Shown piece after piece: positions 35,501-41,377 of a stretch of DNA of 41,377 bases. This stretch comes from Ignavibacteriota bacterium (lineage in GTDB: Bacteria; Bacteroidota; Ignavibacteria; UBA10030; UBA6906), in contig PMJR01000059.1 of the NCBI GenBank assembly GCA_003158475.1, positions 1 to 41,377 of the forward strand, in the 5' to 3' direction. Each line of letters starts with the position of its first letter. Positions within the stretch are counted from its first letter, which is position 1. The notes under the pieces were generated by a model. The model ran no database searches. It was not told where the DNA came from and saw only the letters and a list, made by a program, of their open reading frames with translations. The position numbers were made by a program, and so were the translations under genes.

Positions 35501-37953
35501 TAGTACGCCCCCTGGTTTCGTATGCCGATGAAATAGTCTTTGGGGTAGACGACCGTCTGCGCGAGCTGGTAGACGGGGCGGCCCGACTCGTCGAAGACGG
35601 CAACGCGCCCCTTCCCGCGAAGGAGCCCGCTCGCCGTCAGGTCCTTCGGCATCGCAAATTCCACCAGAGCCTTCCCCCGGTCATCGGTCTTCCCGCTGAA
35701 CACCTCCGGATTGGCGGAGTAGTTCTTCGCGGCATCATCGTAGAAACGGAAGGCGGGGAACCGTTTCGAGACAAACGGGACGGCGTCGAACGATCCTTCA
35801 AACTCCCAGTTCCGCCCGGCCGCCGGAGGTCCGAAGAAGTTGAGCGCGAGGAGGTCGTACCTGATTTTGTCCCCGGGACGCGCGGTCTCCTGTGACGCGG
35901 TGAGCGTCAGCCGGAGGCGGTCGGGGACGAAGTCCTCCACGCTCACCTTGTAGCCCGCCAGGAACGTGTTGTTCCCGGTGTAGAGCTCCATCCGGTAGTC
36001 ACCCGTGGCCGCTGTGGGCTGCGTCTGGTAGGAGGTTTCGAACGAGCCCTCTTCATTGAGCGAGTACTGTTGTTCCGACACGACCGTTCCCCGGGGGTTG
36101 GAGATCTTCACCTTCACGGGCATGCCGGAGGGGAGCGCCTCGTTCAGATTGCGGACGATGCCCGAGGCGATGATTTTCTCACCGGGACGATAAATGTTCC
36201 GGTCCCCGTACAGGAAGGCGTCATAGACCCCCTGGGCGTCCCGCTTCCCCCCGACGTCAAACCGGGAGTTTTCAACCCTGTAATCCACGAGGTTGATGAT
36301 ATTGAAGTCGTTCTCTGCCTCGGCCGTAATGAGCTTCAGGACGAAATCCTTTGCCGTCGCCCTGTAGCTGGCGAACCTCGCTTCCCCGTCACTCCCGGAT
36401 TTCACAGAGGCGATGACCTGGTTGTTTATCGAGACGAGCGTCACGAGGGCGCCGGGCACCGGCTTGTTCGTCAGAAGGCTGACGACGAACACCATCACCT
36501 CGTCGGGACTCTGTTTGACGATCAGCCCGAGATCGGAGACCGAAACAAGCTTGGAAGTTGTCCGCCACGGTTCTGCCGGGTTTGCAATCTCCACCAGATA
36601 GAAACCCTTGTACCCGTTGTTCGTGAACCGGTTCAGGTCGATCCCGGAAGTCACCTCCTGGTTGTTCGCACCGTTCGTGACGATCGTGTCGACGCTGAGC
36701 TGGCGCCCGTAGGTCCCCAGCTCGTAGCGGTACTTCGCCCGCCAGCTCCCCCCGTCTTCGTCGCCTCCGCCGTCTTCCCCCTCGTAGTAGTCGTACGACC
36801 GGCCGTTGTCGAGGAAGAAGACCAGGTTGTTCTGAAACACCTGGCTCACCCGCACGAACAGTTTCGGCATGTTGACGGTTTTGACCTCCAGGGTCCGCCG
36901 CCCCCCCATGAGCATGTAGATGCCAGAGGAGGAAGTGAAGCGAAACGACGGTGCGATGTTGCCTATGACAACGTCCGCCGGATAGTCGTTCTGCGTCTTT
37001 CCGCCGAGGACGCTTTCCATCCCCTTCCGGATCAGGAGCCGGAACGCGGTCCCCGGCTCGAACTTCCCCCTGATCGTAAAGCCCGTCCCCTCGTTCGTCA
37101 CGGTGAAATCGCGGACCGGATCTATCGTGACGTTCGCTTTCGCCACGGCCGCGTCGACCTCCTGGGACGTCGAGATCTTTATCGAACTCGTCACGCCGTC
37201 AAATGCGACCGAGTGGCCGTAGATCTTTAACTCGCCCAGCGGAGGAAGCTGGCACGTGAACGGCCGTTCCATCCAGATGTGCGTGTTCGTCTCGGGAGAG
37301 ACCAGTTTGTCGTCGAACGTAATTGCAATGTTGCGCGCCTTCTCCAGTTGTGTCACGGTCCCCACCTCGAGGGCGATGACCCGGTTCTTCTCCTGCGTGA
37401 CCACCTTTGCGATCTGCTGCGGAGCGTCATCGAGGGTCACTTTGATGTTCGCGCCGACGTCCTGCGGGTTGACCGGGTATGTGAACTCCAGGTTCGCCTT
37501 TATGCCGACCTGCCGTTTGTCGCCGATCCTGTCATAGAAGAACTCGGCGGTTTTCAGCGTAAACCGTCCGGTCGAAAATGTGAATTCTTCCCCTCCTTTG
37601 AACGACGTCGCGTGCGCCATCCCCTTCAGCAGTGCCGTGTTCAGTCTTCCGCTGAACTTCGCGTCTCCGGCGAACGGCTGATCGGGGCTGAACACAAGCC
37701 GCGTCGTGTCCTGCCAGACGAACTTCCCGGGGATCCCGGGGGTGAATTCGATGAACGGCGTGCTCGTCCAGAGGTTGAGAGAATCAATGGGAACCACCCC
37801 GCGGGAGAATGTAAGCGTGATGACCGCGTCGCGGGAGAGGACGCCCGAAGGAAGGTCCGATGTGAGCCGCAGGACCTGCGAATCCGGACCCGAGCAGGAA
37901 AGGAGAATGATCCCCAGGAGGAGGGTCAGGACGATGACGTGCAGTGGCTTCAT
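32518..37953 (-). CDS. Bacterial alpha-2-macroglobulin lipoprotein with intact thioester
   Basis: An 1811-residue envelope lipoprotein of the bacterial alpha-2-macroglobulin (YfhM/MagD) family. The signal peptide ends in L-L-S-Cys20. Then follow the N-terminal macroglobulin-like and MG2 domains, a bait-region segment (about 950-1050), the A2M domain near 1150-1250 ('LALWSGILKTNGSGEAEVTLDVPEF'), and the thioester domain with Cys1352-Leu-Glu-Gln1355 in 'YPHGCLEQTVSKAFPQ', so the covalent trap can form. Such proteins protect the periplasm by trapping proteases and are paired with PBP1C, as here: the PBP1C gene is 23 bp upstream. Ordinary length for the family is about 1600-1900. It starts with no separate promoter visible. 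Confidence 0.95.
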   Translation of the reverse strand: MKPLHVIVLTLLLGIILLSCSGPDSQVLRLTSDLPSGVLSRDAVITLTFSRGVVPIDSLNLWTSTPFIEFTPGIPGKFVWQDTTRLVFSPDQPFAGDAKFSGRLNTALLKGMAHATSFKGGEEFTFSTGRFTLKTAEFFYDRIGDKRQVGIKANLEFTYPVNPQDVGANIKVTLDDAPQQIAKVVTQEKNRVIALEVGTVTQLEKARNIAITFDDKLVSPETNTHIWMERPFTCQLPPLGELKIYGHSVAFDGVTSSIKISTSQEVDAAVAKANVTIDPVRDFTVTNEGTGFTIRGKFEPGTAFRLLIRKGMESVLGGKTQNDYPADVVIGNIAPSFRFTSSSGIYMLMGGRRTLEVKTVNMPKLFVRVSQVFQNNLVFFLDNGRSYDYYEGEDGGGDEDGGSWRAKYRYELGTYGRQLSVDTIVTNGANNQEVTSGIDLNRFTNNGYKGFYLVEIANPAEPWRTTSKLVSVSDLGLIVKQSPDEVMVFVVSLLTNKPVPGALVTLVSINNQVIASVKSGSDGEARFASYRATAKDFVLKLITAEAENDFNIINLVDYRVENSRFDVGGKRDAQGVYDAFLYGDRNIYRPGEKIIASGIVRNLNEALPSGMPVKVKISNPRGTVVSEQQYSLNEEGSFETSYQTQPTAATGDYRMELYTGNNTFLAGYKVSVEDFVPDRLRLTLTASQETARPGDKIRYDLLALNFFGPPAAGRNWEFEGSFDAVPFVSKRFPAFRFYDDAAKNYSANPEVFSGKTDDRGKALVEFAMPKDLTASGLLRGKGRVAVFDESGRPVYQLAQTVVYPKDYFIGIRNQGAYYVSPNTPQQLQIVAVDPGDKPIAGFAAKIELIRHEWHSVLRQHEGTNTLRYVSERIEIVERTDHLKLRDSSYDYTYMTSRSGDYVVRVSKEGGTGYNQFSFYSYSWGTSDVTSFEVNPEARVDIVFDKPVYAPGEKARVLFQTPFSGRMLVTVERNREFSYRYLDVVNNAASMDLAVDEKFLPNAYVAAVLFRRIRDEDIPLLAGHGFAPLFVERKSNRFEVAIRAPEKIRPRGKQKVTVVAGNEKNVYVTLAAVDEGICQVKNYKTPDPYGYFYARKTLETETFDFFKHLIPEAKQTKASTTGGSDAELAKRANPLGVQRFKPLALWSGILKTNGSGEAEVTLDVPEFNGELRLMALAYKGDRFGSAQIPMKVSDPVVITPALPRFLSPGDSIIMPLTAFNTTGKAVTLQFAVRTDGPVAAVSKSASLDVGPNQERFTNIPLRGSNQVGKGTVSVRTEAFGETLESTTELPVRPAAPFSSDAVTGVVDGGKTVSHDIPDAYLSYGRRAYLTLSPYPVANFAKELAYLIGYPHGCLEQTVSKAFPQIYLRDIAVILAPSTLNTGSPVYFVNEAITKVTSMQLYDGTFSYWPGGTSSNRWSTVYATHFLLEARKAGFAVPEATLKSALGAVAGIARSKLTEDYYSHGNNQITVTRIADKSTIYALYVLAIGGAPEKPVMDFYRGEKGLLTTDTKYLLAGAYALAGDRAVYGEILPSQFSVEEAVRESGWNFDSPIRANALMLNILLETDLNNPNIPRLMEYLSTHYHNDWWCSTQDDAFTLLAFGKAARMATATKVEGNVSVGGKEYAYKGGNRRMDIEPFGKKVTIAMKGEGRIYYSLVTEGIRSDGAVKIEDKNLQVRRELLDRNGNPVNPGGIKQNDLIVVRITLTSSVNDLDNIAITDLLPGGFELENPRITEATNYAFIRNPASADYMDIRDDRINLYTAIRGGRRQMQFYYAVRAVTQGNFQYAPVVAEAMYNADYRSASGGGRLRVGK

Positions 37954-37976
37954 GACAGGTGCCTTCCGGATAGGGA

Positions 37977-40286
37977 TTAGAGGACGTACTTCACTTTGAT
38001 ATGGACGGAAGTCGCTCTTCCCCTGTCATCGATGCAGGTGACAGTGTGTTCCCCCGCGGCAATGGGGACGAAGAGCTTCTCTCCCGGACCGTTCTTTCCG
38101 AGATAGGTATCATTCACATACCAGGCGTGCTGGTGCACATCGACTCCCGACGTCGCCTGAAGGACGAGTTTCTGTTTTGCCGCGACGAAGTAATATGTCA
38201 TGTCGTCGGAGGGGCTGACGATCGATGGGCCGTCGCCGCTGAAGAGCCTCGAGCACCGCGGATTATGCGGAGGGGCGGCGGCATACGCCGTCCCCGACTT
38301 GCGCCAGAAGTCGAGAAGCTCCGCGGGATATTCCGGGACTGTGACGGTCCGGAACGGATGTTCGGCAACGCAGGACGGGCAGTAAGAGAGACGCCCATCC
38401 GGGGACTCGAGGACTTCACGGCAGATATCGCAGACGCGCTGCGACGTATGAGATTCCGAGCTCACATCATCAATCAGGTTTTCGCACCGCGCCCCCGGAA
38501 GGAGACCGCTCCGGGCGCAGACGAGGCGGCCGCGTATGTCCTTCGGCTGCGGGAGTATCGTCTTCTGGCTTCCCCGGGAAATGGAATTGAAGATATCGAT
38601 CAGGAGCGGCGCGGCCGACTTTCCCCCTACAAGCTCCGGGTTGCCCCTCTGGTCAACGTTCCCGATCCAGACACCGACGGTGTACTCGGCAGAATACCCG
38701 ATCGACCACGCATCCCGTCTTCCGTAGCTTGTCCCGGTCTTGAACGCGACGGCCGGGAGGTTGAGAGCAAACTCGAAGTTGTTGGGAAGATCGGGCCGGT
38801 CGAGGCCGCGAAGGATCTCCGTCACCATCCAGGCGGAGGCGGGGGAAAATATCTGTTTCCCGTCGCCGGCGCGGTCAGCAGCTTCGTGCGTAAACCGGAG
38901 AGGGGCGTATCGTCCGCCGGCCGGAAAAGCAGCGTACGCGGCGGCAAGCTCTTCGAGCGTCACCCCGCATCCGCCAAGTATCATGCTGAGACCGAGCCGC
39001 GTCCGTTGTCCGGCCAGCGAGGCAAAACCGGCGGAGGAAGTGAAATCCAGGAACTGATGCAGTCCGGCTTTCTTCAGCATGCGCACCATGGGGACGTTCA
39101 ATGACCGGCGGAGCGCGTCATCGGCATACACGTAACCGGAATAGGTCCCATCGTAGTTCTCGGCGAGAAATCCCTCGGCATCGTACGGCGTATCGAGGAG
39201 CCTCGACCGCGGGGTCAGCTCTCCCCTGTCCATCTGCATCGCGTACAAGAAAGGTTTAAGCGTCGAACCGGGTGAACGGAGAGCGCGCACTGCATCGACC
39301 TGTCCGGAGGCGGCCGCGTCCGTGAAATCCTCGGAACCGGCATAGGCGAGGATTTCCCGTGTCGTATTCTCCACGACAAGCACGGCACCGTTGCGGACGC
39401 CGCGCTGCTTCCAGGGGCGGATGTGATTCGAGAGGAGTTGTTCCACCGTATGCTGGATCCCGAGGTCAAGCGAGCTCCGTACGTCACCCCCACCAGGGAA
39501 GAGCTCTCTGATGCGGAGCGCAAAGTGGGGTGCAGCGCGGGGGAGTGCGCGGCGGAGGGCCAGAGCCGGCGTGTTCCATATGACGACGGAATCCTCTGCG
39601 GTGAGGAGCCCCCGCCGGATCCATTCCGCAGCCTGGCGTTTCCGTTCACTCAACAGTCGGTCCGCCTTCCGGTCGGGCTGCAGGCCATTCGGGTCCCCCG
39701 GCACGAGCATCAGGTCAAAGAGCTGAGCGATGTTGAGCCTCTCCAGGGGAGTGTCATAATAGAGGAGAGAGGCTGACCTGAGACCTTCAATGTTGCCGCC
39801 GAGCGGCGCGATGGAAAGATAAATCTCGAGGATTTCCTTCTTCGAATATCGTGCCTCGAGCTGCAGCGCCCTGAACACCTCCACGGCTTTGTGCAGGTAG
39901 GTACGCTCTCCGGGGTGAAGCATCCGCGCTATCTGCATCGTTATCGTCGAGGCGCCCGAGACGCGGTGGCCTGAGCGCACATTCTGGACGACCGCGCGGA
40001 GAATCGCAAAGGGATTGACGCCGGGATGATAATAGAACCACCGGTCTTCACGGCGGATAAGTATTTCTTTCAGCCTCGGGGGAATTTCGTCCGGGGAAGT
40101 ACGCAGCCGCCATACACCGTCCTCGGCGAGGAATGCCTGAAGCAACCTGCCATTCCTCTCCTCCACCACGAGGGAGTAGGGCTTTAGAGGCGGCAACGGG
40201 AACAGAATCGAGAGAACAAGGAACACGACCGGGACAGCCGCCGCGACGAGGAATCCGCGTATGATAATCCGACGTGGCAGCGTCAT
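37977..40286 (-). CDS. pbpC: Penicillin-binding protein 1C (class A PBP with BiPBP_C domain)
   Basis: About 769 residues from the ATG at 40286, which gives the normal N-terminus (MTLPRRIIIRGFLVAAAVPV) and the usual family length; upstream starts at 40325 or 40460 would add an unlikely tail. No good ribosome-binding site is visible at any of them. GT51: Glu80 in 'RREDRWFYYHPG', 'GASTITMQIARML' at 111-123. Transpeptidase: Ser341-x-x-Lys344 (GSTLKP), Ser395-Leu-Asn397 and Lys516-Thr-Gly. The BiPBP_C domain is at about 680-769. A cysteine-rich segment lies between these domains (Cys590, 601, then CxxC at 619-622 and 636-639), which could bind zinc. It precedes the alpha-2-macroglobulin gene, the usual partner. 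Confidence 0.93.
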   Translation of the reverse strand: MTLPRRIIIRGFLVAAAVPVVFLVLSILFPLPPLKPYSLVVEERNGRLLQAFLAEDGVWRLRTSPDEIPPRLKEILIRREDRWFYYHPGVNPFAILRAVVQNVRSGHRVSGASTITMQIARMLHPGERTYLHKAVEVFRALQLEARYSKKEILEIYLSIAPLGGNIEGLRSASLLYYDTPLERLNIAQLFDLMLVPGDPNGLQPDRKADRLLSERKRQAAEWIRRGLLTAEDSVVIWNTPALALRRALPRAAPHFALRIRELFPGGGDVRSSLDLGIQHTVEQLLSNHIRPWKQRGVRNGAVLVVENTTREILAYAGSEDFTDAAASGQVDAVRALRSPGSTLKPFLYAMQMDRGELTPRSRLLDTPYDAEGFLAENYDGTYSGYVYADDALRRSLNVPMVRMLKKAGLHQFLDFTSSAGFASLAGQRTRLGLSMILGGCGVTLEELAAAYAAFPAGGRYAPLRFTHEAADRAGDGKQIFSPASAWMVTEILRGLDRPDLPNNFEFALNLPAVAFKTGTSYGRRDAWSIGYSAEYTVGVWIGNVDQRGNPELVGGKSAAPLLIDIFNSISRGSQKTILPQPKDIRGRLVCARSGLLPGARCENLIDDVSSESHTSQRVCDICREVLESPDGRLSYCPSCVAEHPFRTVTVPEYPAELLDFWRKSGTAYAAAPPHNPRCSRLFSGDGPSIVSPSDDMTYYFVAAKQKLVLQATSGVDVHQHAWYVNDTYLGKNGPGEKLFVPIAAGEHTVTCIDDRGRATSVHIKVKYVL

Positions 40287-40729
40287 AGGGGCAAAAGAGG
40301 GATCGCGGAGTAGTCCAGGCGCCATGGAACAATGCCGCGCGGCGGGAATGCGCGGGTGGAAGCAGTGTGGAGTGAATATAGAGAAGCGCGCGTGTGAAGT
40401 CAAGAAGATGAACGAGGCGCCATCCTCCTCATCCTCTTTAAGGCTTGCGTTTGAAATCACGCGAAGTTAAATTCCCTTGCGCTCAGTGTTCTTTGAGAGG
40501 ACCTCTTTATACCCATCAGCCCAAACGGGGAAGAAGAGGTCTTCGCTGTTTGTCGGATATCCAGTCGCTGAAGTGCTGTCACCAACGGGTTGCTTCATCT
40601 GCGAAAGAGCGGACCACCGGAACATTCGCCGGGGCGCGATAGTACAATTGATATCAACCCACATCGACCTGCAGAATGTGCGTCCCCCTTTTGATCATGC
40701 TCCATCACTTCACAAATGACAGGAGTACC
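40287..40729. other. Divergent intergenic region between pbpC and the small-membrane-protein operon
   Basis: This 443-bp stretch has no convincing gene. Open frames of 65-80 codons occur on both strands but have no ribosome-binding site, no signal peptide or membrane helix, and no family motif that I recognise. An imperfect inverted repeat lies at 40497-40544, and a 10-bp perfect palindrome TTGATATCAA at 40648-40657 might be an operator-like site. It should contain the promoters of pbpC (minus) and of the gene at 40730 (plus). No clear promoter boxes can be assigned. Confidence 0.4.
40497..40544. repeat. Inverted repeat (hairpin) in the pbpC divergent region
   Basis: Left arm GAGGACCTCTT (40497-40507) pairs with right arm AAGAGGTCTTC (40534-40544) over 11 bp with a single G-T pair. 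The 26-base spacer is unpaired or weakly paired. No T tract follows in either direction, so it is more likely an operator or RNA structure than a terminator. Confidence 0.55.
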
Positions 40730-41041
40730 ATGGATCTCAAACTCACTACCGAGGAAGAATCATATCTGAGGGATTTACTCAGCAATCAGTCCCGAGGGAT
40801 TCTCCCCCTGGATATCTCTGCCAATCTTCTCCTGATGGCGGGTGGTCTTCTTATCGTCGGGACAGCTCTCTACCTGGCCCGACAGTTGACCGACACTGCA
40901 GTGTATTCAGTAGGGTTGCCAAACTTCGTCGGGGGTATGCTTCTGATCGTAGGCTACATATTTCTCTCGAGGAGAGTCGCTCACATGAAAAAACTCACTT
41001 CGATACTGTTCAAGCTCACGAGCAATAGGATTGCTGTTTGA
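40730..41041 (+). CDS. Small membrane protein with two helices, unknown function
   Basis: A 103-residue protein beginning 'MDLKLTTEEESYLRDLLSN'. The ATG at 40730 is chosen over an in-frame upstream ATG at 40676 because AGGAG lies 5 bases before it. Two hydrophobic segments lie at about residues 29-49 and 60-80, followed by a basic tail (RRVAHMKKLTSILFKLTSNR). No known family recognised. It is the first gene of a string of tiny plus-strand membrane or lipoprotein genes, 21 bp before the next. Confidence 0.7.
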   Translation: MDLKLTTEEESYLRDLLSNQSRGILPLDISANLLLMAGGLLIVGTALYLARQLTDTAVYSVGLPNFVGGMLLIVGYIFLSRRVAHMKKLTSILFKLTSNRIAV

Positions 41042-41062
41042 AGGGGAGCCGGGGAGGCAAGG

Positions 41063-41233
41063 ATGAACGTGCATTTTCCGGTATGCTGTCAACAGATACA
41101 GCGCTTGTTGCCCATTCTGTGGTTCGCGATTCTATCGTTGTCATGCACCGATCTGGGCACTTCGCCCGACCGGACTTGGCTGGCCGACCACTCTGAAAAT
41201 GTGAGTCAGTCAATTTTGAGGAGAGTCTCATGA
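41063..41233 (+). CDS. Very small putative lipoprotein, 56 residues
   Basis: A short frame from ATG 41063 with GGGGAGG about 6 bases upstream. It begins 'MNVHFPVCCQQIQRLLPILW' and continues FAILSLSC-TDLG, a signal sequence with Cys28 in a usable lipoprotein position (A-I-L-S-L-S-C; the lipobox is not perfect). The mature part would be just 29 residues, hydrophilic (TDLGTSPDRTWLADHSENVS). Its stop overlaps the start of the next gene as ATGA (41230-41233), which supports that it is translated. No homologue recognised. Confidence 0.6.
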   Translation: MNVHFPVCCQQIQRLLPILWFAILSLSCTDLGTSPDRTWLADHSENVSQSILRRVS

Positions 41234-41377
41234 AACAGCAATGCAATATCGCTTTTATCTACGGGAGCTGGTTCATACTTCTTGGCGGGTTAGTCTTCTA
41301 TCTCATCCAGGGAAACGTCCTCCAGGCTGTACTCTGGGTCGGCTTCATCGCGCTGTTCCTGTGGCTCTACGTCCGGT
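41230..41377 (+). CDS. Small membrane protein, 3' end cut by window edge
   Basis: Open frame of 49 codons from ATG 41230, running off the right edge. GAGGAG lies about 7 bases before the start and the start is coupled by ATGA to the small lipoprotein gene. The visible part 'MKQQCNIAFIYGSWFILLGG' continues 'LVFYLIQGNVLQAVLWVGFIALFLWLYVR', two hydrophobic helices with a short polar link. Function unknown; this is the third gene of the small envelope-gene string. Confidence 0.6.
   Translation, partial: MKQQCNIAFIYGSWFILLGGLVFYLIQGNVLQAVLWVGFIALFLWLYVR

Noticed and set aside
32440-35895. A plus-strand open frame of 1151 codons
   Set aside because: It lies wholly opposite the alpha-2-macroglobulin gene, is extremely rich in Arg, Val, Glu and Asp, and has no domain motifs; it is a by-product of high GC at third positions of the real gene.
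40467-40719. Open frames of 65 and 80 codons on both strands of the pbpC divergent region
   Set aside because: Overlap each other, lack start signals and known motifs; one may be a decayed gene tail but this cannot be shown from the sequence.
1-41377. tRNA, rRNA, CRISPR array, insertion sequence or prophage
   Set aside because: I searched by eye for clover-leaf ends, regularly spaced repeats, transposase or integrase motifs and long terminal repeats, and saw none that could be supported.

Overview
The window looks like chromosome from a GC-rich member of the Bacteroidota/Ignavibacteriota (FCB) group. Two secreted proteins end in the type IX secretion (T9SS) sorting domain with the 'NxPNPFNPST' signature (20410-21717 and 30790-32421). 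The lipoproteins, bacterial alpha-2-macroglobulin and cell-wall recycling genes fit that group. I see no rRNA, tRNA, CRISPR array, prophage or insertion sequence. Coding density is high, and most genes lie on the minus strand.

Left part (1-3.3 kb): the 3' end of a NamZ-like exo-muramidase, two small envelope lipoproteins and an outer-membrane beta-barrel protein. Next, on the minus strand (3.3-11 kb): an SDR oxidoreductase, a class A penicillin-binding protein (PBP1A type), and an RND efflux pump with its membrane-fusion lipoprotein. The PBP1A start overlaps the pump stop by ATGA.

Centre (11-24.6 kb, minus strand): a tightly packed run that reads as a peptidoglycan-fragment (muropeptide) salvage cluster. 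In transcription order it holds a methyltransferase, a truncated Na+/solute symporter remnant, an L-Ala-D/L-Glu epimerase, a PD40 beta-propeller protein, a T9SS-tailed protein, a BadF/BadG-type amino-sugar kinase, a SpoIID/LytB protein, an N-acetylmuramoyl-L-alanine amidase, a GNAT acetyltransferase, an AmpG-like permease, a two-domain glycosyltransferase, a DUF4922 HIT-like protein and an Asp/Glu racemase-like protein. With NamZ at the left edge and a divergent POT-like transporter at 24921, this gives plausible steps for cutting, importing, phosphorylating and degrading wall sugars and peptides. The DUF4922 and double glycosyltransferase pair has no assigned step and is the best candidate for something undescribed.

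Right of centre (24.9-28.4 kb, plus strand): the POT-like transporter, a cold shock protein and an acyl-ACP desaturase, with strong intrinsic-terminator hairpins before the cold shock gene and again before the desaturase gene, then a short one-domain asparaginase. From 28.4 to 40.3 kb (minus strand): a LiaF-like membrane protein with a small partner, a purple-acid-phosphatase-like enzyme, a six-Asp-box T9SS protein, and the classic pair of a thioester alpha-2-macroglobulin and PBP1C. The window ends in a plus-strand string of very small membrane/lipoprotein genes, including a 56-residue gene.
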